Below, piece by piece: positions 33,271 through 40,539 of a stretch of DNA of 64,000 nucleotides. The DNA comes from Catellatospora bangladeshensis. Lineage in GTDB: Bacteria > Actinomycetota > Actinomycetes > Mycobacteriales > Micromonosporaceae. The first letter of the stretch is position 1. Every line of letters starts with the position of its first letter. Position numbers and translations under genes: made by a program. The stretch lies in contig NZ_BONF01000010.1 in NCBI RefSeq assembly GCF_016862575.1, forward strand, positions 310,001 through 374,000. The letters run 5' to 3'. Below the pieces are notes generated by a model. That model worked only from the letters and a program-made list of their open reading frames with translations. It did no database searches and was not told where the DNA came from.

Positions 33271-33414
33271 TCAGGTGAAGATGCTGACTCCACCCGGGCC
33301 GACCAGCAGGCCGACGACGATCAGCACGATCCCCCACAGGATCTCCCTGCGCAGCAGGGCGAAGATACCCGCGATCACGAGTACGACCGCGAGGATCCAC
33401 AGCAGCGTGGCCAT
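33271..33414 (-). CDS. GPGG-motif small transmembrane protein
   Basis: 47 aa. One or two short TM segments ('LLWILAVVLVIAGIFALL' and 'ILWGIVLIVVGLLVGPGG') are followed by the signature GPGGVSIF close to the C terminus. It is the actinobacterial GPGG-motif membrane miniprotein, whose function is unknown. The ATG at 33414 has AAGGGGG about 6 nt upstream and the frame is intact, though the gene is shorter than common ORF cut-offs. The proteins are often encoded beside stress genes, here a CBS protein. Confidence 0.88.
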   Translation of the reverse strand: MATLLWILAVVLVIAGIFALLRREILWGIVLIVVGLLVGPGGVSIFT

Positions 33415-33526
33415 GTGCGTCCCCCTTCGATCTGTGCATCGGCCCGCGCTCCGCGTCGGAGGGTGGTGCCGATTCGCACCATTTATCCGTTACCCGGGAA
33501 GGATCTCGGCCAAACGCGGGGCGGCC

Positions 33527-34195
33527 TCAGCCGGTCAGCGCCGAGGCGGCCAGGCGCAGATCGGCGACCAGGCCGTCGTAGAGCGCATCGCGGTCGACGG
33601 CGCGCAGCACCGCCGACGGGTGGACGGTGGCCAGCAGCCGCGCCCCCTCCTCGGCGAACAGCTCCGGCCGGTGCGCCGAGGCCGGCCACGGCAGGAGCAC
33701 CCCGCGCGAGCCCGAGACCGTCGCAGCCGGGCCGAGCAGGCCCTTGAGCGCGGTCCCGCCGAGCGCCACCAGCACCTGCGGGTGCAGCAGGCTCAGCTCG
33801 GCGGCCAGCCAGGGCAGGCACGCCACGATCTCGGTGCGGTTGGGATTCTGGTGGATCCGGCGCTTGCCGGACGCCGTGGCCTTGAACTTGAAGTGCTTGA
33901 CCACGTTCGTCACGTACGCGTCCGCGCGGTCCAGGCCCGCCTCCGCGATCGCCCGGTCCAGCAGCTTGCCGGCGGGGCCGACGAACGGAGCCCCGCGCCG
34001 GTCCTCGACGTCACCGGGCTGCTCGCCGATCAGCACCACCCGGGCGTGCTCCGGCCCCGCCCCGAACACCGTCTGGGTGGCGTCGCGGTAGAGATGGCAG
34101 CCCCGGCAGTGTGCGGCGGCCGCCCGCAGCCCTTCGATCGACCCCGGATCGTCCGGTACGTACTCCTGAGCACCCCGCTCTGTCCGCACAGCCAT
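33527..34195 (-). CDS. udgX: UdgX family uracil-DNA-binding protein
   Basis: 222 aa. It belongs to the family 4-like uracil-DNA glycosylases with an Fe-S cluster (Cys pair 'CRGC' at about 30-33). The motif A 'GEQPGDVEDRRGAPFVGPAG' and the loop 'KRRIHQNP' with His115 mark it as UdgX, whose His forms a covalent bond to the abasic site left after uracil excision in the mycobacterial protein. Motif B is 'HPSAVLRA'. It protects uracil sites in DNA and acts alone. It starts at ATG 34195 and is followed 35 nt upstream on the same strand by an unrecognised gene. Confidence 0.93.
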   Translation of the reverse strand: MAVRTERGAQEYVPDDPGSIEGLRAAAAHCRGCHLYRDATQTVFGAGPEHARVVLIGEQPGDVEDRRGAPFVGPAGKLLDRAIAEAGLDRADAYVTNVVKHFKFKATASGKRRIHQNPNRTEIVACLPWLAAELSLLHPQVLVALGGTALKGLLGPAATVSGSRGVLLPWPASAHRPELFAEEGARLLATVHPSAVLRAVDRDALYDGLVADLRLAASALTG

Positions 34196-34229
34196 GAGGG
34201 GACGCGTACCCAGCCAGGCCGGGTGGGAA

Positions 34230-34757
34230 TCAGGCGACCTCGACCGGGTCCAGCCGCAGCCGCTCGATCAGCAGCGCCCGGTGCAGGTTCGCCACCGGCG
34301 CGACCAGGTCCGGGTGGCGCAGCAGCGCGGCCGCGCGCCGGTCCTCGGCGTCCGGCTCGGCCAGCCGGGCGAAGTCGTGGCCGCTCTCGGCGGCGTGCTC
34401 GCAGCCGGCCACCGCGGTCACCGCGTCGGCGGTCAGGCGCGCGTCCGACAGCAGGCAGGCGGCCCAGCTCGCGACGACCTCGTCGACCCAGCCGCGCCAG
34501 ACCCGCTCGCTCTCGCGGTCGCCGTCGTACTCGTCGGCGCGCACGGCCCGGTCCAGCCCTGCGGTGCCGCCGGGGCCGAGCATCGACAGCAGGCTCGCGT
34601 CCGTCTCGGTCGGGTAGCGCAGCCACGCGGCCACGGTCGCGGCCTGGCGGGCCTGGGCGAGCACGCGCGCGGCCTGCGCCGGGCCGCCGTCGGACGGGTA
34701 GGCGCGGGCCAGCCAGTGGGTGGTGGCGGCGATGACGGGGGCGAGGCCTGCGGTCAC
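34230..34757 (-). CDS. Hypothetical helical protein
   Basis: 175 aa, all-helical by eye, rich in Ala and Arg, no TM segment. Features are 'TTHWLARAYPSDGGPAQAARVL', 'CEHAAESGHDFARLAEPD' and an end in 'LLIERLRLDPVEVA'. I do not recognise the family. The GTG at 34757 is preceded by GAGAGGTTGTC. It lies 34 nt upstream of udgX on the same strand and may be co-transcribed; a DNA-repair link is only suggested by position. Confidence 0.65.
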   Translation of the reverse strand: MTAGLAPVIAATTHWLARAYPSDGGPAQAARVLAQARQAATVAAWLRYPTETDASLLSMLGPGGTAGLDRAVRADEYDGDRESERVWRGWVDEVVASWAACLLSDARLTADAVTAVAGCEHAAESGHDFARLAEPDAEDRRAAALLRHPDLVAPVANLHRALLIERLRLDPVEVA

Positions 34758-34928
34758 GACAACCTCTCAGGGTGGCGCGGCCGCGTCGTCGCGGCCTGCC
34801 CCGCCGGGTCCGGCGAGGATCCGCAAGCTTAGCCGCGAATCCGCCCTGGTCGGTCCGCCATCTTCGACGGGTACGCGCGGACCCGCCGCTGAATGTGACA
34901 TGTCCGATACCTGTGGTATGCAGCAGGG

Positions 34929-35975
34929 GTGGATCGGGACCCCGCCGAGGACCTGCTGGCCATCGCCATCGAGCTGGAGCGGGCCGGCGAGGCCGGCTAC
35001 CGGATCAAGGCGTTCCGGCGGGCCGCCCAGACCGTGGCGGCCACCGGCCGGGCGGAGCTGGCCGCCCGCGCCGCCGAGGGCAGCCTGGCCAGGCTGCCCG
35101 GCCTGGGCGACGTGACGGCCCGCTGCGTCGCCGAGTCGCTGGCCGGGGAGGAGCCGGTCTACCTGCGGCGGCTGCTGGCCACCGCGGACCGGCCGCTGGA
35201 CGAGGCGACCGAGGAGCTGCACGCCGCCCTGCGCGGCGACTGCCACAGCCACTCGGACTGGTCCGACGGCACCGAGAGCATCGCGGTCATGGCCGACGCC
35301 GCCCGCGCCCTCGGCCGGGAGTACCTCGTGCTCACCGACCACTCCCCCCGGCTGACCATCGCCCGGGGCCTGTCCGCCGAGCGCCTCGAAGCGCAGCTGA
35401 TCGAGGTCGAGCGGCTCAACACCGGCTACGGCGACGGCTTCCGGCTGCTCAGCGGCATCGAGGTGGACATACTCGACGACGGGTCGCTGGACCAGACACC
35501 CGAGCTGCTCGGGCGCCTGGACGTCGTGGTCGCCAGCGTGCACAGCAAGCTGCGCTCCCCCGCCGACGTGATGACGGCCCGGATGCTGGCGGCGGTCGCC
35601 GACCCGCACATCGACATCCTGGGCCACTGCACCGGCCGCCTGGTCCGCCGCGCGGCCGGCGACACGAGCACGCAGACCCGGCCCGAGAGCGAGTTCGACG
35701 CGGCGGCCGTGTTCGCCGCCTGCGCCGCCCGGGGCGTCGCCGTGGAGATCAACTCGCGGCCGGACCGGCTCGACCCGCCCAAGCGGCTGCTCCGGCTCGC
35801 GGTGGAGGCGGGCTGCCTGTTCGCGATCGACTCCGACGCGCACTACCGCACCCAGCTCGACTGGCTGCGTTTCGGCTGCGAGCGGGCCGCCCGCTGCGGC
35901 GTGCCGGTGGACCGGGTCGTCAACACCTGGCCCGCCGAGCGCCTGCTGGCCTGGACCCGCCGCGACCGCGGCTGA
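34929..35975 (+). CDS. PHP-domain phosphoesterase with N-terminal HhH (PolX-like tail)
   Basis: 348 aa. The first 75 residues are a helix-hairpin-helix unit ('YRIKAFRRAAQTVAATG', 'LARLPGLGDVTARCVAESLAG') like the 8-kDa region of family X polymerases. A PHP domain follows with metal ligands in 'DCHSHSDWSDGTE', 'VLTDHSPR', 'SGIEVDI', 'VASVHSK', 'ILGHCTG' and 'AIDSDAHY'. The polymerase palm between them is missing. It probably hydrolyses a phosphoester on nucleic acid or a small phosphate with bound metals. GTG at 34929 fits a TATGCA 6 nt upstream but is not firmly set. Confidence 0.88.
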   Translation: MDRDPAEDLLAIAIELERAGEAGYRIKAFRRAAQTVAATGRAELAARAAEGSLARLPGLGDVTARCVAESLAGEEPVYLRRLLATADRPLDEATEELHAALRGDCHSHSDWSDGTESIAVMADAARALGREYLVLTDHSPRLTIARGLSAERLEAQLIEVERLNTGYGDGFRLLSGIEVDILDDGSLDQTPELLGRLDVVVASVHSKLRSPADVMTARMLAAVADPHIDILGHCTGRLVRRAAGDTSTQTRPESEFDAAAVFAACAARGVAVEINSRPDRLDPPKRLLRLAVEAGCLFAIDSDAHYRTQLDWLRFGCERAARCGVPVDRVVNTWPAERLLAWTRRDRG

Positions 35976-36150
35976 TCATCGTCCAGGCTCCGGGTCCCGC
36001 GGAGGACCTGTGAACCCGGTCTCCGGGGTAGGGTGTCGGACAGCACCTGAAGTCTGGACTGCTGGAACGAAACCAGGGTCACGTGGAACTCGCGTTGTAC
36101 GCGTCGTCGCGTCACCGACATCGACACTGATGCAACGTGAGGAGCCGTCA

Positions 36151-36525
36151 ATGGCAGACCGGATGCTGCGTGGAACGCGGTTGGGAGCCAACAGCTACAC
36201 GCCGGTGCGGGAGACCCAGTTCGCGCCGAGGCAAATCTGCGAGTTCAGCTGTGCCCACGGACACTTCTTCGAGGTGACCTTCGCCGAGGACGTGGCCGCG
36301 CCCGTGACGTGGGACTGCAGTTTCGACGGCACCCCGGCGCGGCGCGTCGACGCACCCGAGGACTCGCCGCAGCACGGCAGGGCCCGGCGTACGCACTGGG
36401 ACATGCTGCTGGAACGGCGCTCCCTCGACGAGCTCGAGATCCTGCTCGACGAGCGGCTGGCGGTGGTCCGCGAGCGACGCGGCCGCGCCGAACCCGGCGC
36501 ACGGCGCGCCCACCGCGAAGGGTGA
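36151..36525 (+). CDS. rbpA: RNA polymerase-binding protein RbpA
   Basis: 124 aa. The conserved start 'MADRMLRGTRLGANSYTPVR', the core 'FAPRQICEFSCAHGHFFEVTF' and the sigma-interaction domain 'RTHWDMLLERRSLDELEILL' identify RbpA, which stabilises open complexes with the principal sigma factor in actinomycetes. Cysteines in 'CEFSCAHGH' and 'WDC' could form the zinc site found in Streptomyces RbpA but missing in mycobacteria. ATG 36151 has GAGGAG 7 nt upstream; the upstream in-frame codons are the leader. It is followed by a cold-shock gene, an RNA helicase and an anti-anti-sigma gene. Confidence 0.96.
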   Translation: MADRMLRGTRLGANSYTPVRETQFAPRQICEFSCAHGHFFEVTFAEDVAAPVTWDCSFDGTPARRVDAPEDSPQHGRARRTHWDMLLERRSLDELEILLDERLAVVRERRGRAEPGARRAHREG

Positions 36526-36738
36526 CGCCCCGCACCGGCCGCGGGCCGGACGGCCGAGGCGGTGGTTCCCCGCGTGTATGGTGGGGAGACAGTTTCTTGT
36601 TTGTGGTTCTTCCACCTCCCCTGGATCATCTATCCCGGGGTCGGGTTCTCCTTCCGGATTACCGCGGTTGCCGCTGCTCGAGACGGCCCATCGGGGCCTC
36701 GCGACGCATGCGGGCCCCTCTGTATCAAGGAGAACTAC
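36526..36738 (+). promoter_or_regulatory. Long 5' leader of the cold-shock gene
   Basis: This 213-nt gap has a TATGGT -10-like box at 36577-36582, giving a leader of about 150 nt. A GGGGCC...GGCCCC stem (36693-36698 with 36713-36718) lies just before AAGGAG. Long structured leaders are typical of cspA genes, where they sense temperature; here this is an inference. I saw no coding sequence in it. Confidence 0.5.
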
Positions 36739-36942
36739 ATGGCCACCGGCACTGTGAAATGGTTCAACGCCGACAAGGGCTTCGGCTTCATCTCCGTCGA
36801 CGGCGGCGGCGCCGACGTCTTCGTGCACCACTCGGTCATCCAGCTCGACGGCTTCCGTGAGCTGCGCGAGAACGAGCGCGTCGAGTTCGACGTCGTCCAG
36901 GGCCCGAAGGGCCCGCAGGCTGAGGCAGTGCGCCTCGTCTGA
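36739..36942 (+). CDS. Cold-shock protein (CspA family)
   Basis: 67 aa, the normal length. RNP1 'KGFGFIS' and RNP2 'VFVHHS' motifs are present in a typical OB fold ('[17 protein letters not shown]'). It binds single-stranded RNA and DNA and melts RNA structure. ATG 36739 follows AAGGAGAACTAC. A strong hairpin terminator follows at 36968. Its place between rbpA and a DEAD-box helicase gene suggests a cold or stress RNA block. Confidence 0.97.
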   Translation: MATGTVKWFNADKGFGFISVDGGGADVFVHHSVIQLDGFRELRENERVEFDVVQGPKGPQAEAVRLV

Positions 36943-36967
36943 GCCCGGTCAACCGCCGGCGTGACAC

Positions 36968-37020
36968 GGACGCCGCAGCCCGGTTCCGCGGATCACCTCA
37001 CGGAACCGGGCCCGGCGTCC
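36968..37020 (+). terminator. Two-part stem terminator after the cold-shock gene
   Basis: The outer stem GGACGCCG (36968-36975) pairs with CGGCGTCC (37013-37020). The inner stem CCCGGTTCCG (36979-36988) pairs with CGGAACCGGG (37001-37010). It starts 26 nt after the csp stop and ends before the helicase start at 37108. Confidence 0.8.
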
Positions 37021-37107
37021 GGCCGGTCCCCAGCTCGCCGGCGGCCGGCTCTCCCCGGTCCGGGTCGAGAGCCGCCGTCTGGTCCACCTACCGCGAAAGG
37101 CTCCAGT

Positions 37108-38484
37108 TTGAGCACAGCAGCACCCGACCGGGCACGTCGGCGCAGGCGCCGCCCCCCGCAGGCTCCCGCCGCGACCGCACCCGAGACCGCCGCGGCAGTC
37201 CCGCCACAGCCCGCCGTCCACCACGACGCGCCCGGCTTCGCGGACCTGCCCCTGCACCCGGCGCTGCTGGGCGTCCTGGCGAAGCAGGGGCTGACCGTGC
37301 CGTCGCCGATCCAGGCCCGCACGATCCCCGACGCCGTCGCCGGACGGGACGTGCTCGGCGGGGCGCGCACCGGCTCGGGCAAGACCCTGGCGTTCGGGCT
37401 GCCGATGCTGACCCGCCTGGCCGGTCGCCGCGCCGCCGCCCGCCGGCCGCTGGCCCTGGTGCTCGTGCCCACGCGGGAGCTGGCCGCGCAGGTCAGCACC
37501 GCGCTGGCCCCGTACGCCAGGGAACTCAAACTGCGTACCGTCACCGTGGTCGGCGGCCTGTCGCTGGGCCGCCAGAGCGACCAGCTGCGCAACGGCGCCG
37601 AGATCGTCATCGCCACCCCCGGCCGCCTGAACGACCTGCTCGAACGCGGCGACTGCCGGCTCGACGAGGTCGCCGTCACGGTGCTCGACGAGGCGGACCA
37701 GATGGCCGACATGGGCTTCCTGCCGCAGGTGACCTCGCTGCTGATCGCGACCCCGCCGGGCGGGCAGCGGATGCTGTTCTCCGCCACGCTGGACGGCGAC
37801 GTCGACCGGCTGATCCGCCGGTTCCTGAACGAGCCGGCCCGGCACTCGGTCGACCCTCCGGCCGGCGCGGTCGCCACCATGGACCACCACCTGCTGCACA
37901 TCGAGGCGGCCGACAAGGACGCCGCGACGGCGCGCATCGGAGCCCGCGACGGCCGCGTCATCATGTTCGTCAAGACGCAGCACCGCGCGGACCGGGTCGC
38001 CAAGCGCCTGCTGGCCAGCGGTGTCACCGCGGCCGCCCTGCACGGCGGCAAGAGCCAGCCGCAGCGCACCCGCATCCTGGAACAGTTCCGGTCCGGCGCG
38101 GTCAACGCGCTGATCGCCACCGACCTGGCGGCCCGGGGCATCCACATCGACGACCTGGACCTCGTCGTCAACTACGATCCGCCCAACGACGCCAAGGACT
38201 ACCTGCACCGCGGCGGCCGCACCGCCCGCGCCGGGCGCAGCGGCACGGTCGTCACCCTGGTGTCCGGCGACGAGCGCCGCGCCACCTCGCGCCTGCTGGC
38301 CGCCGCCGGGGTCAAGGCGCGTACGACGACGGTCGGCCCGCACGATCACGAGCTGACGCGCATCACCGGGGCGCGTACGCCCTCCGGTGTCCCCGCCGTG
38401 CTGCCCGCGCCGACGCCCGCGACACCCGAGCAGGCACCGCCGACCGCCCGCGGCCGCCGCAGCCGCGGCCGGAGAGCACGTTGA
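37108..38484 (+). CDS. DEAD-box ATP-dependent RNA helicase
   Basis: About 458 aa. A short basic N terminus ('RARRRRRRPPQAP') is followed by the Q motif ('GLTVPSPIQARTIP'), Walker A 'GARTGSGKT', 'PTRELAAQ', 'TPGRL', 'LDEADQM', 'SAT', and in the second RecA domain 'ATDLAARGIHI' and 'HRGGRTARAG'. It unwinds RNA with ATP and often acts in cold adaptation and ribosome assembly. The TTG at 37108 is chosen because GAAAGG lies 8 nt upstream; longer starts run into the csp terminator. The C-terminal tail is Pro/Arg-rich. Confidence 0.94.
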   Translation: MSTAAPDRARRRRRRPPQAPAATAPETAAAVPPQPAVHHDAPGFADLPLHPALLGVLAKQGLTVPSPIQARTIPDAVAGRDVLGGARTGSGKTLAFGLPMLTRLAGRRAAARRPLALVLVPTRELAAQVSTALAPYARELKLRTVTVVGGLSLGRQSDQLRNGAEIVIATPGRLNDLLERGDCRLDEVAVTVLDEADQMADMGFLPQVTSLLIATPPGGQRMLFSATLDGDVDRLIRRFLNEPARHSVDPPAGAVATMDHHLLHIEAADKDAATARIGARDGRVIMFVKTQHRADRVAKRLLASGVTAAALHGGKSQPQRTRILEQFRSGAVNALIATDLAARGIHIDDLDLVVNYDPPNDAKDYLHRGGRTARAGRSGTVVTLVSGDERRATSRLLAAAGVKARTTTVGPHDHELTRITGARTPSGVPAVLPAPTPATPEQAPPTARGRRSRGRRAR

Positions 38485-38541
38485 ACGCGCCGCTGCGGCA
38501 GCCGGCATCTCCCCCGGCCGTCCGGCCCGAGGGGGGCCGCC

Positions 38542-38958
38542 ATGTCTGACGATCTGCGGATCCGCCTGCACACCCGGGCGGGCGATCTCTGCCTGCTCGT
38601 CGCGGGCGAGGTCGACATGGCCACCGCGTACCTGCTCGGCAGGGTGACCACGGCGGTGCTGCGCACCCGCGACGCGGCGAGCCTGTCCATGGACATGTCC
38701 GCGGTCACCTTCATCGACGCCGCCGGGATCGCCGCGGTCATCGGCTGCCGCCGCGAGGCGGCCGAACACCGCCTCCCCTTCGCCATCGTCAACCCGTCAC
38801 GTGCGGTGACCTCGACCATCGGCTTGTGTGGGGCGGAGCACCTGCTCAGGGACCCGGTGACCGGCCGCCTGCCCGCACCCGTGGGGCAGGCGGCGCCCAG
38901 CCGGCACCGCCACCGCAGCCGGCCGCCGTCCGGACGGCCACTGCCCGCCCGTCCCTGA
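38542..38958 (+). CDS. STAS-domain protein (anti-anti-sigma-like) lacking the phospho-Ser
   Basis: 138 aa. The STAS fold spans about 5-105 ('LLVAGEVDMATAYLL', 'SLSMDMSAVTFIDAAGIAAVIG'). In anti-sigma antagonists the loop reads D-S-S-G and the Ser is phosphorylated by the anti-sigma kinase; here it is D-A-A-G (Ala60-Ala61), so this regulation should be absent. It may be a constitutively active antagonist or a scaffold. The tail from 110 is basic and disordered. ATG 38542 has GAGGGGGG upstream and follows the helicase by 57 nt. Confidence 0.85.
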   Translation: MSDDLRIRLHTRAGDLCLLVAGEVDMATAYLLGRVTTAVLRTRDAASLSMDMSAVTFIDAAGIAAVIGCRREAAEHRLPFAIVNPSRAVTSTIGLCGAEHLLRDPVTGRLPAPVGQAAPSRHRHRSRPPSGRPLPARP

Positions 38959-38985
38959 CGACGCCGAAGCAGCTGATGAGGGGAC

Positions 38986-39396
38986 TCAGCCCCGGGTCCC
39001 CTCACGGTGCTCCAGGCCGACCGCGTCCCGCAGCTCGATCATGTCCTGCGCCAGCCGGGACTTGTCCTCGCTGTGCGCCTCCATCAGGTCGGCCAGCCCG
39101 TCGGCGATCGCGTTCAGCTTGTGCTGCACCGCCTCGTTCGCCCGGGTCTGACTGTTCTGCAACAGCGCCACCAGCAGGAACGTGATGATCGTGGTGGCCG
39201 TGTTGATGATCAGCTGCCACGTGTCGATGTCCCGGAAGATCAGGATCGACGGCGCCCACAGCAGAATGAGCAGCACACACAGGGCGAAGAACCACGCCTT
39301 AGACGCGAAACTGCTCGCCGCCTCGGCGAACCGGTCGAACGGCGACATGTCCTTCCCGGACACCGACGACGGCATGTCCTCCCTGCGCCCGGTCAT
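38986..39396 (-). CDS. Low-affinity iron permease family membrane protein
   Basis: About 136 aa. Two TM helices ('AWFFALCVLLILLWAPSILI' and 'LIINTATTIITFLLVALLQN') are followed by the family's conserved 'NSQTRANEAVQHKLNAI' and an acidic helical tail. The family (PF04120-like) is annotated low-affinity iron permease, but its bacterial role is not settled. ATG 39396 has GAAAGGGG 7 nt upstream. It is convergent with the STAS gene and divergent from the serine hydrolase, with a family-2 repeat in the promoter gap. Confidence 0.82.
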   Translation of the reverse strand: MTGRREDMPSSVSGKDMSPFDRFAEAASSFASKAWFFALCVLLILLWAPSILIFRDIDTWQLIINTATTIITFLLVALLQNSQTRANEAVQHKLNAIADGLADLMEAHSEDKSRLAQDMIELRDAVGLEHREGTRG

Positions 39397-39450
39397 GGCC
39401 GTCCCCTTTCCACCGGCTCCCCCGTTCCCCACCCCCACCGCTTTCATGCG

Positions 39451-39502
39451 AAGGAAGGGCACCTTCTTATCGTTATGTGTATAAGAAGGTGCCCTTCTTA
39501 AC
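39451..39502. repeat. Family-2 repeat, copy a (inverted pair)
   Basis: AAGGAAGGGCACCTTCTTAT is followed after 10 nt by ATAAGAAGGTGCCCTTCTTA, its near complement. Unlike the other copies, this one lies in a divergent promoter gap, between the starts at 39396 and 39548, so it cannot be a simple terminator there. Confidence 0.85.
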
Positions 39503-39547
39503 CGCTCATCGGCCCGCGACACGGCGCGGTGACCTAGGGTCGGTGAC

Positions 39548-40468
39548 ATGCCCCCATCCAAGATCCCCGGCGCGACGCTGCTCCGGCGCGGCGGCACGGT
39601 GCTGGCCGAGACCCTCGCCCCTGGCACCACCGCCCGCACCCGCTACCAGATCGCCTCGGTGAGCAAGCAGTTCACGGCGGCCGCCGTGCTCCTGCTGGCG
39701 CAGCGTGGGGCACTGGCCCTGGACGATCCGATCGGACACCGGCTCGGCGGCTGTCCGCCGGCCTGGCGCGACATCACCCTGCACCACCTGCTGAGCAACT
39801 CGTCCGGGCTGGGGCACTGGGACGAGTACCCGCTGATCGACCTGCACCGCCGGGTCGAGCCCGGTGAGCTGCTCGCCTCGTTCCACGAGGTGCCGCCGCT
39901 GTTCGCGCCCGGCGCCCGCTTCCACTACAGCAGCCCCGGGTTCGTGCTGCTGGCGCACGTGGTGGCCGAGGCCGCCGGGACGGCGTACCACAAGGCGCTG
40001 GCTGAAATGATCTTCACGCCGCTCGGCATGGCGGACACGTTCGCCGGGGAGCCCGGCGACCGCGCGGACCTCGCCGTGGGCCGCGACGCGAGCGGCGAGC
40101 CGGTGTCGCCGTACGAGCTGGACGTCGTGGCGATGGGCGCGGGCGACATCTGGTCCACCACCGGCGACCTGCTGCGCTGGGTGGACGCGCTGGGCTCCGG
40201 GCGGCTGCTCGACGAGCGCCGTCGCCGCCTGATGCACACCGCGCACACGCCGACCGGCGGCGGGCCGGATGCCGCCGGGTACGGCTACGGCCTGTTCACG
40301 GGCACGGTCGGCGGGACGCCGTGGTTCCACCACGACGGCGGCAACGCCGGGTTCCGCTCGTTCCTGGCGTGGGTGCCGGAGCGGGACGTACGCATCGTGG
40401 TGCTGAGCGACTCCGAGGCGACCGGCGCCGGCGACCTCGAACCGCTGCTGGCGACGGCACTCTCCTGA
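39548..40468 (+). CDS. Serine hydrolase of the class C beta-lactamase / PBP-like family
   Basis: 306 aa with no signal peptide visible. The SxxK motif is 'ASVSKQFTAAA', the Tyr motif is 'FHYSSPGFVLLAHV', and 'WFHHDGGNAGFRSFLA' supplies the HxG in place of KTG. Family members are esterases, D-aminopeptidases or beta-lactamase relatives. The start is supported by TAGGGT (39535-39540) 7 nt before the ATG, a leaderless promoter layout. It converges on the DUF4132 gene with a family-2 repeat between. Confidence 0.9.
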   Translation: MPPSKIPGATLLRRGGTVLAETLAPGTTARTRYQIASVSKQFTAAAVLLLAQRGALALDDPIGHRLGGCPPAWRDITLHHLLSNSSGLGHWDEYPLIDLHRRVEPGELLASFHEVPPLFAPGARFHYSSPGFVLLAHVVAEAAGTAYHKALAEMIFTPLGMADTFAGEPGDRADLAVGRDASGEPVSPYELDVVAMGAGDIWSTTGDLLRWVDALGSGRLLDERRRRLMHTAHTPTGGGPDAAGYGYGLFTGTVGGTPWFHHDGGNAGFRSFLAWVPERDVRIVVLSDSEATGAGDLEPLLATALS

Positions 40469-40487
40469 GCAGCCCGGACCGCTGAGG

Positions 40488-40539
40488 GTTAAGAAGGGCA
40501 CCTTCCTCTACGCATACCGTTAAGAAGGTGCCCTTCCTT
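40488..40539. repeat. Family-2 repeat, copy b (overlaps the DUF4132 3' end)
   Basis: GTTAAGAAGGGCACCTTCC and GTTAAGAAGGTGCCCTTCC are separated by TCTACGCATACC. It is nearly identical to copy d at 59486. It lies between convergent stops, and its right half supplies the last codons and TAA stop of the DUF4132 gene. Confidence 0.88.

Noticed and set aside
36010-36150. RbpA starting at 36010
   Set aside because: RbpA proteins begin with MADR..., and ATG 36151 has GAGGAG at the right spacing.
36961-37107. Longer N terminus for the DEAD helicase
   Set aside because: It would be read through the csp terminator hairpin and lacks a ribosome-binding site; TTG at 37108 has GAAAGG upstream.
39451-39502. 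Family-2 repeat copy a as a terminator
   Set aside because: Both neighbouring genes start, not end, there.
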